A stretch of 60,181 bases of DNA, taken from the NCBI GenBank assembly GCA_003526375.1, contig DPDG01000051.1, forward strand, positions 1 through 60,181, written 5' to 3'. Below are positions 8,521 through 17,676 of the stretch, piece after piece (the stretch's first letter is position 1; every line of letters begins with the position of its first letter). The notes beneath the pieces were generated by a model. The model worked only from the letters and a program-made list of their open reading frames with translations, did not search any database and was not told the origin of the DNA. Source of the DNA: Lentisphaeria bacterium. GTDB lineage: Bacteria; Verrucomicrobiota; Lentisphaeria; Victivallales; UBA1829. A program made the position numbers and the translations under genes.

Positions 8521-10101
8521 TTACTTTTTGAGCTTGGAAAGTTTCTTCATCTGAAGAATGCAGGGGCGGCGCGCGATGATGACGCTGGCGTCGTTGGATG
8601 CAAGGCGTTTCTTGACGAGTTCGACAAACTCGTCATGCTTGAGCGTCGGGTCGATCACATCCACGTTGTCCGCGCCTGCCGCTTTGCAGATTGCCTCCAG
8701 ATTCAGCTGCGAGGCGTCGGTCATGTTCAGATGGCGACCCGTCGCGGGATTTTCCTGAAGCCCGGTCATCGCCGTCGTGGAGTTGTCGAGAATCAATACC
8801 AGGTGCCCGGTCGCCGGCTTGTTGTAGACCATTTCCACGATTCCCGTGATGCCGCTGTGGACGAACGTGCTGTCGCCGATGACGCTGACGACTTTCCGTG
8901 CGTCTTCTTCCGCGAGTCCGTGCCGGAGTCCCAGCCCCGCGCCGATGCTCGCGCCCATGCAGACGCAGCAGTCGATTGCGCTGAACGGCGGAAGCACGCC
9001 GAGCGTATAACAGCCGATGTCGCCGGAGACGATGCAGCCCAGGTCTCGCAGGGTTTCAAAGACTTTGCGGTGGGGACATCCCGGACAGAGCTGCGGCGGA
9101 CGCCCCGGTTTCGGCGGAGCTTCCGGCGTTTCATCCCTGTTGACCAGCCTGACAACTTTTGCGACATTGAGTTCACCGAAAAGGAAAGCGTCGCCTTTGG
9201 GCTCCACCTGAATTCCATGCGCCAGAATCTTTTCCGCCATGACCTTTTCGCCTTCTTCCACGACGACGGTGCGCTGATTGCCTTCCGTGAATTTGCGGAT
9301 CGCCTCATAGGGCAGGGGCCATGTCATGCCGAGCTTGAGAATGCGCGCTTCCGGAAACGCTTCCCGCGCGTGCTGGAAGGCGGCTCCGGCGCAGATGATG
9401 CCGAGATCGGATTTTTCCGGGCCGAAGACCTGATGCAGATCGGATTTTTCATTCCACTCCGCAAGCGCCTTCATGTTGTTGACCAGTCTGACATGCGCTC
9501 CCTTGGCAAACGCGGGGATCATGACACGCTCTCTGACGGCGCGGCGGTAGTTTCTGGATGCGGGAGCTTCTTTGGCTTTCCAGCGGTTCACGATGCCGCG
9601 GGAGTGGCAGACGCGCGTGGTCATGCGGAGCATCGCCGGTACATGGAACTGCTCGGAAAGTTCAAGCGCCCTGATCGTGAAATCGTAGGCTTCCTGACTG
9701 TCGGACGGCTCGAACATGGGCATCTGGGCGGCAATCGCGTAAAGACGGTTGTCCTGCTCGTTCTGGCTGGACGCCATGCCCGGGTCGTCGGCGGATATGA
9801 GGAGAAGCCCGCCTTCGACGCCGATATAGGTCAGAGTGAACAACGGATCGGCGGCGACATTGACTCCGACGTGCTTCATTGTAACAATCGTTTTTGCACC
9901 GGAGAACGCGACTCCGGAGGCGACTTCCATTGCCACTTTTTCATTCGGCGCCCATTCTGCATTGCCGCCGATGGCGGAGAAATGTTCAAGAATCTCTGTC
10001 GAGGGAGTGCCGGGATATCCGGTTCCGAGTTTCACTCCGCAGGCAAGAGCCGCCTCGGCGACCGCTTCGTCGCCGCTGAGGATAATACGTTGTTCAGCCA
10101 T
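8521..10101 (-). CDS. iorA: Indolepyruvate ferredoxin oxidoreductase, alpha subunit, lacking the ferredoxin domain
   Basis: 526 residues. The N-terminal pyrimidine-binding domain (GYPGTPSTEILEHF) and the C-terminal TPP-binding domain (CPGCPHRKVFETL, GDIGCYTLG, GDSTFVHSGITG) are complete. Known IorA proteins are about 590-650 residues and end with a two-cluster 4Fe-4S ferredoxin domain. This one stops shortly after IIARRPCIL with a lysine-rich tail and has no C-x2-C-x2-C-x3-CP motif. The iorB start follows within 20 bases, leaving no room for a frameshifted remainder. It is the first gene of the ior-paaK-ACT operon. Electron transfer may need a separate ferredoxin protein. Confidence 0.93.
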   Translation of the reverse strand: MAEQRIILSGDEAVAEAALACGVKLGTGYPGTPSTEILEHFSAIGGNAEWAPNEKVAMEVASGVAFSGAKTIVTMKHVGVNVAADPLFTLTYIGVEGGLLLISADDPGMASSQNEQDNRLYAIAAQMPMFEPSDSQEAYDFTIRALELSEQFHVPAMLRMTTRVCHSRGIVNRWKAKEAPASRNYRRAVRERVMIPAFAKGAHVRLVNNMKALAEWNEKSDLHQVFGPEKSDLGIICAGAAFQHAREAFPEARILKLGMTWPLPYEAIRKFTEGNQRTVVVEEGEKVMAEKILAHGIQVEPKGDAFLFGELNVAKVVRLVNRDETPEAPPKPGRPPQLCPGCPHRKVFETLRDLGCIVSGDIGCYTLGVLPPFSAIDCCVCMGASIGAGLGLRHGLAEEDARKVVSVIGDSTFVHSGITGIVEMVYNKPATGHLVLILDNSTTAMTGLQENPATGRHLNMTDASQLNLEAICKAAGADNVDVIDPTLKHDEFVELVKKRLASNDASVIIARRPCILQMKKLSKLKK

Positions 10102-10180
10102 AATATTTCACCTGTGATTTATTTCAGTAAAACAGTAATCTAATCCGGATTCAGTTGAATTGCAAATAATTTCATCTTTT

Positions 10181-11152
10181 TTACAGAAGAATGATCAGGA
10201 CCGCTCCGGCGACCATCACAAGAGAGCCCGCCAGCTTCCGCCGGAGTCCCTTTTCATGGAACAGGAAACCGCCGAAGAAAACACTCAATAATGCCGAAAG
10301 CTGGAACAGAGCCAGGGCATAGCTGACCTGCATTCTCCGGAAAACGATGTTTGTCGTAAACTGCATGATGCCGGTGGTCGAGGCGAGCACCAGCAGGAGA
10401 AGCAGAGATTTCCTGTTCAGGGCAAACGCCTGCCGCACCGTTTCCCACATCTTGTCATGATAACCGGAATGATACGCAGGAAAACCGTCGTATTCTTCCC
10501 ATTCCGCCGCTTCCTCCTGTCTATGGCTGACAAGATAGACAAGAACCGTATTGCAGAAGTAAAGCAGAGTCGAAAATACGGCACTCAGGATGCACCACAT
10601 CGCAAACGAGGTGAACGGATTCGAGGCGGCGATTGTCTTTTTCAGGAAAACGGCCTCCGTCGCGGTGCAGAAAATCGCGTAGAAACGGAACTGAATATCC
10701 GGGCGCAGAAACAGTTTTACGGAAAACGACTCGCCTTGTTTTTTCTGCATGACCGCAAAACTGCCGGCAAGAATCAGAAGAATTCCAATGATGCCCCAGA
10801 GTCCCGGAATCTCCCCGATCAGGAAGAAAGCGACGATCATGCTGACGATGACTTTATAGGAGTTGAGCGGTCCGAGCACGGAGAGTTCTCCGCAGTTCAC
10901 CGCTTTGATCAGGCACGCATTTCCGACTGCCGCGAGAATTCCCGACGCCGCCATCGGCGTCCAGAATGCGGCTCCCAATTTTTCGAGTTCGAGAAATGGC
11001 AGACACGGGATCATGACTGCGGAAAGCGCGATATAAGAAAAACAGTTGACTTTCAGCGACGGTTCGCCGTGAGAAGTCAGTTGTTTCTGGACGACATTGG
11101 AATAGGCGTTGGAAAAGATTCTCGCGAATACCGCAAGGAGGGTAAGCAGCAT
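10181..11152 (-). CDS. DMT superfamily (EamA-type) transporter
   Basis: 323-residue integral membrane protein with about ten hydrophobic segments in two halves, as in EamA drug/metabolite transporters. The second half contains a hydrophilic stretch of about 40 residues (around 205-245, EEAAEWEEYDGF) between membrane segments that is not typical of the family. The N-terminus VFARIFSNAYSNVVQKQL has the early Asn/Gln-rich helix usual for the group. Substrate unknown; relatives export amino acids, nucleosides or sugars. It is a single gene, with no terminator recognised between it and iorA. Confidence 0.85.
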   Translation of the reverse strand: MLLTLLAVFARIFSNAYSNVVQKQLTSHGEPSLKVNCFSYIALSAVMIPCLPFLELEKLGAAFWTPMAASGILAAVGNACLIKAVNCGELSVLGPLNSYKVIVSMIVAFFLIGEIPGLWGIIGILLILAGSFAVMQKKQGESFSVKLFLRPDIQFRFYAIFCTATEAVFLKKTIAASNPFTSFAMWCILSAVFSTLLYFCNTVLVYLVSHRQEEAAEWEEYDGFPAYHSGYHDKMWETVRQAFALNRKSLLLLLVLASTTGIMQFTTNIVFRRMQVSYALALFQLSALLSVFFGGFLFHEKGLRRKLAGSLVMVAGAVLIILL

Positions 11153-11242
11153 GATGTTCCGTTCTTTCCTGATTTTCAGACTGTAAACAACATAATATAT
11201 TCATGAAACTCTCTTTTGCAAGAAAATGCGGGAGGAAATGAT

Positions 11243-11271
11243 TTGAATCGGGCGCTTTGCGCATTTATATT
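11243..11271 (+). promoter_or_regulatory. Promoter for the D-2-hydroxyacid dehydrogenase gene
   Basis: TTGAAT (11243-11248) and TATATT (11266-11271) are 17 bp apart, 28 bp before the ATG. A GAGGTG ribosome binding site follows at about 11286. Confidence 0.6.
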
Positions 11272-11298
11272 GCAGGGTCAATCAATGAGGTGTAACGT

Positions 11299-12261
11299 AT
11301 GGAACGCAAGAAGATCGTGATTCTGGATGGTTTCGCCGCAAATCCGGGAGACCTGTCGTGGGGCGAAATCGAGGCGATGGGCGATTGCAGTGTTTATGTG
11401 CGCTGTGATTCCGAACAGGAGATTGTGGAGCGGGCCTCCGATGCGGAAATCATCCTGACGAATAAATCGTTGATCTCCCGCCGGGTGATGGAACAGCTCC
11501 CGAAATTGAAATATATCGCGGTTCAGGCAACCGGTTACAATGTCGTGGATATTCAGGCGGCGCAGGAGCGCGGGATTCTGGTCAGCAATGTGCCGGCATA
11601 CAGTACGGACTCCGTGGCGCAGCTTACATTTGCGCTGATCCTGGAACTGATGAACCGCGCGGGAAAATATGCTGACGCCGTGGCGGAGGGGGAGTGGTGC
11701 CGGTGCAGGGATTTCACATTCTCGCTGGGACAGTCTCACGAACTTGCCGGATTGACGCTCGGCGTTGTCGGTTTCGGCTCCATCGGCAGGGCGGTCGCAA
11801 AGATTGCGGATGCATTCGGAATGAAAGTGCTGGCAGCGGCGCGGACTCCGAAGGAATCCGATATTGCTGAATTCGTTTCTCTGGAAATGCTGTTTTCAAA
11901 AAGTGACATTGTCTCCCTGCATTGTCCGCTGACGGACGAGACAAGATTGCTGGTTAATGAAAAAACATTGTCACTGATGAAGAAGACTGCGCTCCTCATC
12001 AACACGGCGCGCGGCGGTCTGGTGGACGAAAAGGCGTTGGCGGATGCCCTGAACAACGGGCGTCTTGCCGGTGCGGGACTTGACGTGCTGTCAACGGAAC
12101 CGCCGTCTGCGGACAATCCGATGCTGACGGCGAAGAACTGCATCATTACGCCTCATGTCGCCTGGGCGTCTTTCGAGGCGCGCCGCCGCCTGATTGATGT
12201 CTGCGCGGCAAATGTCCGGGCGTATCTTGCGGGGAAACCGGTCAATCTCGTGACGAAGTAA
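11299..12261 (+). CDS. D-2-hydroxyacid dehydrogenase (glycerate/hydroxypyruvate dehydrogenase-like)
   Basis: 320 residues of the NAD-dependent D-isomer 2-hydroxyacid dehydrogenase family. Seen are the Rossmann motif GFGSIGRAVAKIADAFGMKV, the NTARGGLVDE signature with the substrate-binding Arg, a later Asp/Glu pair (LDVLSTEPP) and the catalytic His in ITPHVAWAS. The AQLTFALILELMNR segment fits glycerate dehydrogenases that reduce hydroxypyruvate to glycerate, but the exact substrate cannot be fixed. An AraC regulator gene starts 21 bases downstream on the same strand and may be co-transcribed. Confidence 0.93.
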   Translation: MERKKIVILDGFAANPGDLSWGEIEAMGDCSVYVRCDSEQEIVERASDAEIILTNKSLISRRVMEQLPKLKYIAVQATGYNVVDIQAAQERGILVSNVPAYSTDSVAQLTFALILELMNRAGKYADAVAEGEWCRCRDFTFSLGQSHELAGLTLGVVGFGSIGRAVAKIADAFGMKVLAAARTPKESDIAEFVSLEMLFSKSDIVSLHCPLTDETRLLVNEKTLSLMKKTALLINTARGGLVDEKALADALNNGRLAGAGLDVLSTEPPSADNPMLTAKNCIITPHVAWASFEARRRLIDVCAANVRAYLAGKPVNLVTK

Positions 12262-12282
12262 CTTGAGTTCAGGTGAAATAAT

Positions 12283-13119
12283 ATGCTGAAAGCGCCGGAG
12301 CCGAACAACTTTTCATGTATCCACAGGCCGGAACCGAATGTCATGCCGGATCTTCCCCTGCCGTTCTGCCTGCGCTCCGCAGGGCATTATCTCCGCCTGA
12401 AAAAGTATTACGAACGGATTCCCGCCGGAGCCAAGCCGTTTGTCCAGTTTTTCTGGGGGATCAGCGGCGACGGCGAGTTCATCGTTGACGGCGAATCGCA
12501 GATACTGCATCCGGGGGATGTCTTTTACCGGATGCCCGGAGAGCCTCATTTTCAGGGGGCGCTTTCCGAACGGTGGGAATACCGCTGGTTCACTTTCGAC
12601 GGAGAGGGGGCGGAAAACTTCATGCGTTCCTATGGATATCCCCACCGCTGTTTTCACGCGGGAGTCTGTCCGCATGAACTGTTCATCCGTCTGGAGGAAC
12701 TGCTTCAGGAGATGAGCCCGTATGCGTGGCGCGAGATGGTTTCCGTGGCATCCTCCATTCTCGCGAGGGCAGGGGGGCGCGAGGACCGTTCCACGCGCGA
12801 GGGGCGTCTTGTCTGCGAGGTGATCCGGATTTGCAGCGAAAACTGCGGCGATCCGGATCTGAACGTCAATTCCATCGCGGAACAGCTCAAGGTGAACCGT
12901 TCCACTCTGCGGCGCATCTTTCAGGAGAAAATGAAGATTGCCCCGAGCCAGTATCTGAGCCGGATGCGGATTCAGCGCGCCCTGTCTCTGCTCCAGGAGA
13001 CCATTCTTCCGGTTTCGGAAGTGGCGAAAGAGTGCGGCTTTACCGACGAAAGTTATTTTTCCCGCGTGATCCGGCGCAGTGTGGGCGATACTCCGAAACG
13101 TTTCCGGGAACGCGCCTGA
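12283..13119 (+). CDS. AraC family transcriptional regulator
   Basis: 278 residues. The N-terminal part contains a cupin-like sensor (GDGEFIVDGESQILHPGDVF) and the C-terminal 100 residues the double helix-turn-helix of AraC proteins, with LNVNSIAEQLKVNRSTLRRIF and VSEVAKECGFTDESYFSRVI. The cupin half normally binds a sugar or related small molecule. It is preceded by a CAGGTGA ribosome binding site and follows the hydroxyacid dehydrogenase with no terminator between. Its target genes cannot be deduced; the upstream dehydrogenase is a candidate. Confidence 0.9.
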   Translation: MLKAPEPNNFSCIHRPEPNVMPDLPLPFCLRSAGHYLRLKKYYERIPAGAKPFVQFFWGISGDGEFIVDGESQILHPGDVFYRMPGEPHFQGALSERWEYRWFTFDGEGAENFMRSYGYPHRCFHAGVCPHELFIRLEELLQEMSPYAWREMVSVASSILARAGGREDRSTREGRLVCEVIRICSENCGDPDLNVNSIAEQLKVNRSTLRRIFQEKMKIAPSQYLSRMRIQRALSLLQETILPVSEVAKECGFTDESYFSRVIRRSVGDTPKRFRERA

Positions 13120-13125
13120 CCTTTC

Positions 13126-14457
13126 TCAGATTCCGTAGCTTTTGCGTTTGCGCCAGAGAGTCGCCTGGTCGATGCCGAGTGTTTCCGCCGCTTTCTGAAG
13201 CGAAAGCGAGGTGGCGATGACGTGACGGATGTATTGTTCCTCCAACTGCGCCAGAGTCGGGCTGTCCCCGAAGCGCACGGCGGAGGAGCTGTTCTGCAGG
13301 GTGTCCGGCAGATGGCAGAGCTCGACCGTTTCGGAATTTGCCAGAATCGCGGCACGCTCAATCGCATTGCGAAGTTCGCGCAGATTGCCGGGCCATGAGT
13401 AAGAACGGAGCGCATCCAGCACTTCCGGTGAAAAGCCGTGCAGGAGTTTGTGATTGGTTTTCGCGAAAAAGAGAAGCATTCCCTTTGCCAGTTCCTCAAT
13501 ATCCTCCGGGCGTTCCCGCAGAGGGGGGATTTCCAGTTGGAACACATTCAGGCGGTAGAAAAGATCTTCGCGGAATTTCTTTTCCCGGACCGCTTCTTCC
13601 AGATTCATATTGGTCGCCGCGATGATCCTGACATTGGCGCGGCGCGTTTGAGCTTCTCCGACCCGTTCATACTCGTGATCCTGAATGAAACGCAGAAGCT
13701 GCGGCTGAATCGACAGCGGCAGATCGCCGATTTCATCCAGGAACAATGTGCCGTTGTCGCATGCGGCAATGCGCCCGGGGTTGTCCCTGACGGCGCCCGT
13801 GAATGCGCCGCGGGCATGTCCGAACAGCTCGCTGTTGAGCAGTTCCGGCGTCAGGGTGGGGCAGGAGATTGTCCCGATCGGATATGCCGCGCGCCTGCTC
13901 CATGAATGGATTGCCCTCGCGAGCATGGTTTTTCCGGTTCCGCTTTCACCCCGGATCAACACGACAGCTTCGGAATCCGCCACCTGCCGCGCCATTTCAA
14001 GCGTGCGCTGCATTTTCGGATTATGCGAGGAGAAAACGGCTTCCGGATGCAGGCTTTTCAGGTCTTCGGTGAGAGAGTTGATCTTATTTTCCATGACAAG
14101 AGCGGATTCCGCCTTTGCCACGATGAGGTTGATCTGCTCCGGGTTGAACGGTTTGGCGATATAGTCGAACGCGCCGAGGCGCATGGATTGAACCGCGGTG
14201 TCAATGGAGGAGTATGCGGTAATGACGCAGATCTTGAGCCACGGGGAATCCGCCAGCAGTTTCGGGATCAGGTCAAGCCCGCTGTCGTCGCCAAGCCTCA
14301 AATCAAGGAAGACAAGGTCGAATTTGCTGTTGCGGTTTTCCTCAAGGGCGTTTCTGGCGTTTTCCGCCTGACGCACCTGCTGCCCGTGGGATTTCAGCCA
14401 CAGCATCAATGTCTTTCGTATATTCGACTCGTCATCGACAACCAGTATATTCAGCAT
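13126..14457 (-). CDS. Sigma-54-dependent response regulator (NtrC family), orphan
   Basis: 443 residues in three domains: receiver (phosphoacceptor Asp52 in VFLDLRLGDD, acidic pair DDE at 8-10), AAA+ activator domain with Walker A GESGTGKT near 174, the sigma-54-contacting GAFTGA near 219 and Walker B FLDEIGDLP near 240, and a Fis-type helix-turn-helix at the end (LQKAAETLGIDQATLWRKR). The ATG at 14457 is chosen over upstream starts because it follows GGAGAGG and begins exactly at the receiver fold. All key residues are present, so it should activate sigma-54 promoters on phosphorylation. No histidine kinase lies nearby. Confidence 0.95.
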   Translation of the reverse strand: MLNILVVDDESNIRKTLMLWLKSHGQQVRQAENARNALEENRNSKFDLVFLDLRLGDDSGLDLIPKLLADSPWLKICVITAYSSIDTAVQSMRLGAFDYIAKPFNPEQINLIVAKAESALVMENKINSLTEDLKSLHPEAVFSSHNPKMQRTLEMARQVADSEAVVLIRGESGTGKTMLARAIHSWSRRAAYPIGTISCPTLTPELLNSELFGHARGAFTGAVRDNPGRIAACDNGTLFLDEIGDLPLSIQPQLLRFIQDHEYERVGEAQTRRANVRIIAATNMNLEEAVREKKFREDLFYRLNVFQLEIPPLRERPEDIEELAKGMLLFFAKTNHKLLHGFSPEVLDALRSYSWPGNLRELRNAIERAAILANSETVELCHLPDTLQNSSSAVRFGDSPTLAQLEEQYIRHVIATSLSLQKAAETLGIDQATLWRKRKSYGI

Positions 14458-14608
14458 CGGTCCTCTCCATTCGGAACGGTTTTCTTCTTCATACATGGCA
14501 AACATACGCCCGTTTCTCCTTTTCTGCAAGTTGTTTTTTATTTTTTGCCGGGATATATTATCCGTCGCACCGGTTGAAAAGCGGAACAGGAACTAAGGAG
14601 AACAGGAA

Positions 14609-15115
14609 ATGGACGAACCGCGAAAAATGAGGCGCTCCGAACGGAGAATTGATGATATTGCCGAAATGATTGAAATTCTCCGGGATGCCGAATACGGGCA
14701 TCTCGCGCTTGTGGACGGCGGGCGTCCCTATCTTGTCGCCCTGAATTATGGTTTTACCGCAGACGGCAGCCGGATTACGCTTTATTTCCATTGTGCGCCG
14801 GAGGGACGCAAGCTCGACTGCATCAGAAAAAATCCTGCCGCCTGTTTCATGGTGGAAAGCGGCGTCAGGGTGGTTTCCGCCGGACCGGAAAGCTGTAAGT
14901 GGACTGCCCATTACCGCTCCGTCGTTCTGGAAGGGACGCTGGAACTGGCAGAGTCCCTGCCGGAAAAGAGGGCGGCGCTCTCCTGTCTTATGAAACATTT
15001 TGACGCCGGGCACGAGTTGAAGGCGCCGGACAGAATGATGAATATGCTTACGATTCTGAAAATGAACGTGGAACATATTTCTGGCAAGCAGAACCCGAAT
15101 ACGGGCAAAGCATAA
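14609..15115 (+). CDS. Pyridoxamine 5'-phosphate oxidase-related flavin-binding protein (NimA-like)
   Basis: 168 residues. It opens with MRRSERRIDD and an AEYGHLALVDGGRPYLVALNYG strand region, followed by IYFHCAPEGRKLDCI-type strands, the pattern of the NimA/split-barrel FMN-binding family. Members bind FMN and include 5-nitroimidazole reductases, but most are of unknown function. The start has a strong AAGGAG ribosome binding site. It ends right against the remnant gene that closes the left side of module ii. Confidence 0.88.
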   Translation: MDEPRKMRRSERRIDDIAEMIEILRDAEYGHLALVDGGRPYLVALNYGFTADGSRITLYFHCAPEGRKLDCIRKNPAACFMVESGVRVVSAGPESCKWTAHYRSVVLEGTLELAESLPEKRAALSCLMKHFDAGHELKAPDRMMNMLTILKMNVEHISGKQNPNTGKA

Positions 15116-15226
15116 TCATTTGAGTCCATATTCTTCGATAACCTTTTCCGTCAGCACCATGATGCCTTGTCCCGGTTCGATCAGAACAAAAGACACTCCG
15201 GATTCAAGTGTCTGCCGGACAAATTC
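15116..15226 (-). pseudogene. 3' remnant of an unidentified gene
   Basis: Thirty-six codons read as convincing protein (FVRQTLESGVSFVLIEPGQG, then a charged helix ending EEYGLK) and end with TGA at 15116-15118, directly abutting the convergent NimA-like gene. Immediately upstream in the same frame is a stop codon, and there is no start or ribosome binding site. It looks like the C-terminus of a protein cut off when the DUF4838 module came to lie beside it. I do not recognise the family. Confidence 0.5.
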
Positions 15227-15261
15227 TCAGCATCGCAGGATATCTTTTCCGGCGTCTTGTT

Positions 15262-17676
15262 TTACCTGTCCATATTGAGTGTTCCGTATTCATCCAAACG
15301 GTTTGAATAATTTTCCTGTTTCTGTGTCTGTTCCCAAACATAAGCAATACCTGTATTCTTATTAATCCGGACTGCATTGAATCCGATCTTTTCACAGGGG
15401 GCAGGTGTGCCTCCGACTGTTTTCCAGGGAATAGTGAGTTTTGCCGTAAATCCCTGCTTTCCGGATGTTGTCCGAACCGTATATGCGGGAGCATGAATCT
15501 GTTTGAATACATTTCCTTTTTCATTGTTCTCTGCAGATGTTTTTTCCAAACGGGAAAGATAGCTCCAGGGACCTTTTATACTTAATCCGGCGCTGACACG
15601 CCATCCGCCATTTTTTCGGAAGAAATAAACATGGAACCCGTTGTTCATCAATTGTTTTTCCGATTCTTCCGGCATGGAAAAGACAATCTGAAAATTTCTG
15701 TCATCCGCAGTGCAGGAGATTATGGTTGGTTTACTGGTGATTTCTTTGGAAAGAGGATGCAGTCCCTGTTGAAAAAGCATTTGCGGATGATTGTTCGGTA
15801 TAATTCGCCGTCCGGCGGGTTTGACTTGATTTTGACGCATCCATCTCCAGTCCCAGCAGAACGGTGAGGAGACTTTGCCATACAATCTGCCTCCGGCAAG
15901 CAGTTCCGTGAATTTTGCACCTCCGAACAGGCGGATACCCTCCAGATATCCCAAAGAGTGCTGATTATGCGGCAGTTCTCCAATCATATGTTCACGTTTT
16001 TCCAATGTGTCGAGCAGTTCAGCAAAATTCTCATCCGTCCGTGAATCCAGAAAGTTTCTGTATGCCATCAATGCATTTACAGTTGTTTTCAGATAATCAA
16101 ATTCCAAACGTAAAATGCGGACACTCAAAAGATTCCCGGCATTTATCTCCATCTTTTTCAGGTAATCTTCCAACTGTTCCATTACTTCCGGCGGGTAACG
16201 GCGGCAGATCAGTTTTGATTGGTGTTCAGGGCGGAGCATTGCCGGATTTGTGAAATCTTCTACTTCATCTTCTGTTTTTTGGAGTTGCCTGTCAAGAAGA
16301 GTGTAGAACTGAACTGCTGAATCCGCTGCCATGCCGAATGTGCGTTTGCAGTAGAAGTCCAAAAGATCCGTAATTTGTTTCTGTTCATCTTCCTGTAGTT
16401 TATTCCAGATGAAATAAGCCGGTCCCTCCAGTCCTGGCAGTTCGCCGAATCCGCAGGTATAGATACCGCGTATATTATTTTTCCGGAACAGCTGCAACTG
16501 TTTTTGCAGTTGTCTAAAACTCATTTTCGGAGTGAACCCCGAAGACTGATACCAACCCCAATTATAAATATAGGCGGAAAAACCTCCTGGGACTTTTACT
16601 CTTTTCCATTGAGCGATCTGTTTTTCCGTAGCAGGTGCCAGTTCGATGATGACATTTTCGGGAAATGTGTCGAATGTTTTTGGCGGATAAACGGTCGGAC
16701 CGTATGCGAGAATACAGACTTTTTTCCCTGGACGCAGTTTTGCGACTTTCACGGCAATGTCGCGATGCAGAATCCACAATTTTTCAGATGAATCTGACTC
16801 TCCGAAAAGTTTTGCACAGGTTTCACATTCGCACCAATGAAAACCATCGGACTGCGCCAGTTGCGCAGACTCGAATCCCTGATCCAGACGTTCAATCACA
16901 TTTTGCAGGATCAGCTTTTGGACTTCAGGATTGGAAAGGCAATATTGCGTTGAATAAAGCCGAGGATGAAGACGTTTCCCATGGGACATGGCAAAATATT
17001 CAGGATGTGTTTTAGCATATTTATCGCGTAGAATGGCAAAATTATGCGAGTGTCCTCCATATGAAGCATACCATGAATGCGGTAGACGTGAGTTATACAG
17101 GTCATACCAGAGCCCCCCGGATCTGGAAACTGAAAAATTATACTGAAAATAAGGTTTCTTCTGTATTTGAAAATCTGCAGGCACTGTAATTTTTTTTCTC
17201 GGTAAAACTGAGACTTTGTCTCCGGGTAGCAGGACAGCGGCTCCGATAAAATGTTCTGCAAATACAGCGGCCGCTTTGCAGCTTCCCAGGACAAATGCGT
17301 CATGTTTTTTTTCTCTTTTCTTATTCCAGAGATGATCCGTACCATACAGGTAAATATTTCCATTTTGATTCTTGATCCGGTATTCCCAATATCCCGATGG
17401 CATGCAATCTTTCAATGCCTTGACTGGTCCGATAAAAATGGCTTTTTTTCCGGGGCTGCGGCGACTTTCCTGTATGACCGGAAGAATCGTACCGTTTGCA
17501 CTCCGGATGCTGTCGGAGATCATCCTGCCGGCTTCGGCATAGAATGGACTTAATTCGTTATTCCCATCCGGTAGAACGATCTCGTAGTCCGATTTCCCAT
17601 TTTCTGCAATGGTGAGTTCCGCGCCGGAGATTGCGGACCATAACAACACACACAGTATAGCGAGCAGATTTTTCAT
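15262..17676 (-). CDS. Secreted DUF4838-like protein, probable glycoside hydrolase
   Basis: 804 residues with a signal peptide (cleavage after AISGA). Residues about 20-160 form the N-terminal alpha/beta domain common in glucuronidase/hexosaminidase-like enzymes; 170-480 look like a TIM barrel of DUF4838 type. A C-x-C-x2-C cluster at 282-287 follows SDGFHW. The last 170 residues resemble a CBM9-like sugar-binding beta-sandwich. It overlaps the upstream DUF4838 gene by four bases (ATGA), so it is translationally coupled to it, and the two are clear paralogues. Substrate unknown; a uronic acid or amino sugar glycan is a guess from the fold. Confidence 0.82.
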   Translation of the reverse strand: MKNLLAILCVLLWSAISGAELTIAENGKSDYEIVLPDGNNELSPFYAEAGRMISDSIRSANGTILPVIQESRRSPGKKAIFIGPVKALKDCMPSGYWEYRIKNQNGNIYLYGTDHLWNKKREKKHDAFVLGSCKAAAVFAEHFIGAAVLLPGDKVSVLPRKKITVPADFQIQKKPYFQYNFSVSRSGGLWYDLYNSRLPHSWYASYGGHSHNFAILRDKYAKTHPEYFAMSHGKRLHPRLYSTQYCLSNPEVQKLILQNVIERLDQGFESAQLAQSDGFHWCECETCAKLFGESDSSEKLWILHRDIAVKVAKLRPGKKVCILAYGPTVYPPKTFDTFPENVIIELAPATEKQIAQWKRVKVPGGFSAYIYNWGWYQSSGFTPKMSFRQLQKQLQLFRKNNIRGIYTCGFGELPGLEGPAYFIWNKLQEDEQKQITDLLDFYCKRTFGMAADSAVQFYTLLDRQLQKTEDEVEDFTNPAMLRPEHQSKLICRRYPPEVMEQLEDYLKKMEINAGNLLSVRILRLEFDYLKTTVNALMAYRNFLDSRTDENFAELLDTLEKREHMIGELPHNQHSLGYLEGIRLFGGAKFTELLAGGRLYGKVSSPFCWDWRWMRQNQVKPAGRRIIPNNHPQMLFQQGLHPLSKEITSKPTIISCTADDRNFQIVFSMPEESEKQLMNNGFHVYFFRKNGGWRVSAGLSIKGPWSYLSRLEKTSAENNEKGNVFKQIHAPAYTVRTTSGKQGFTAKLTIPWKTVGGTPAPCEKIGFNAVRINKNTGIAYVWEQTQKQENYSNRLDEYGTLNMDR

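Noticed and set aside
8635..10143. Plus-strand open frame of 502 codons
   Set aside because: Antisense to iorA, arginine/histidine-rich without recognisable motifs.
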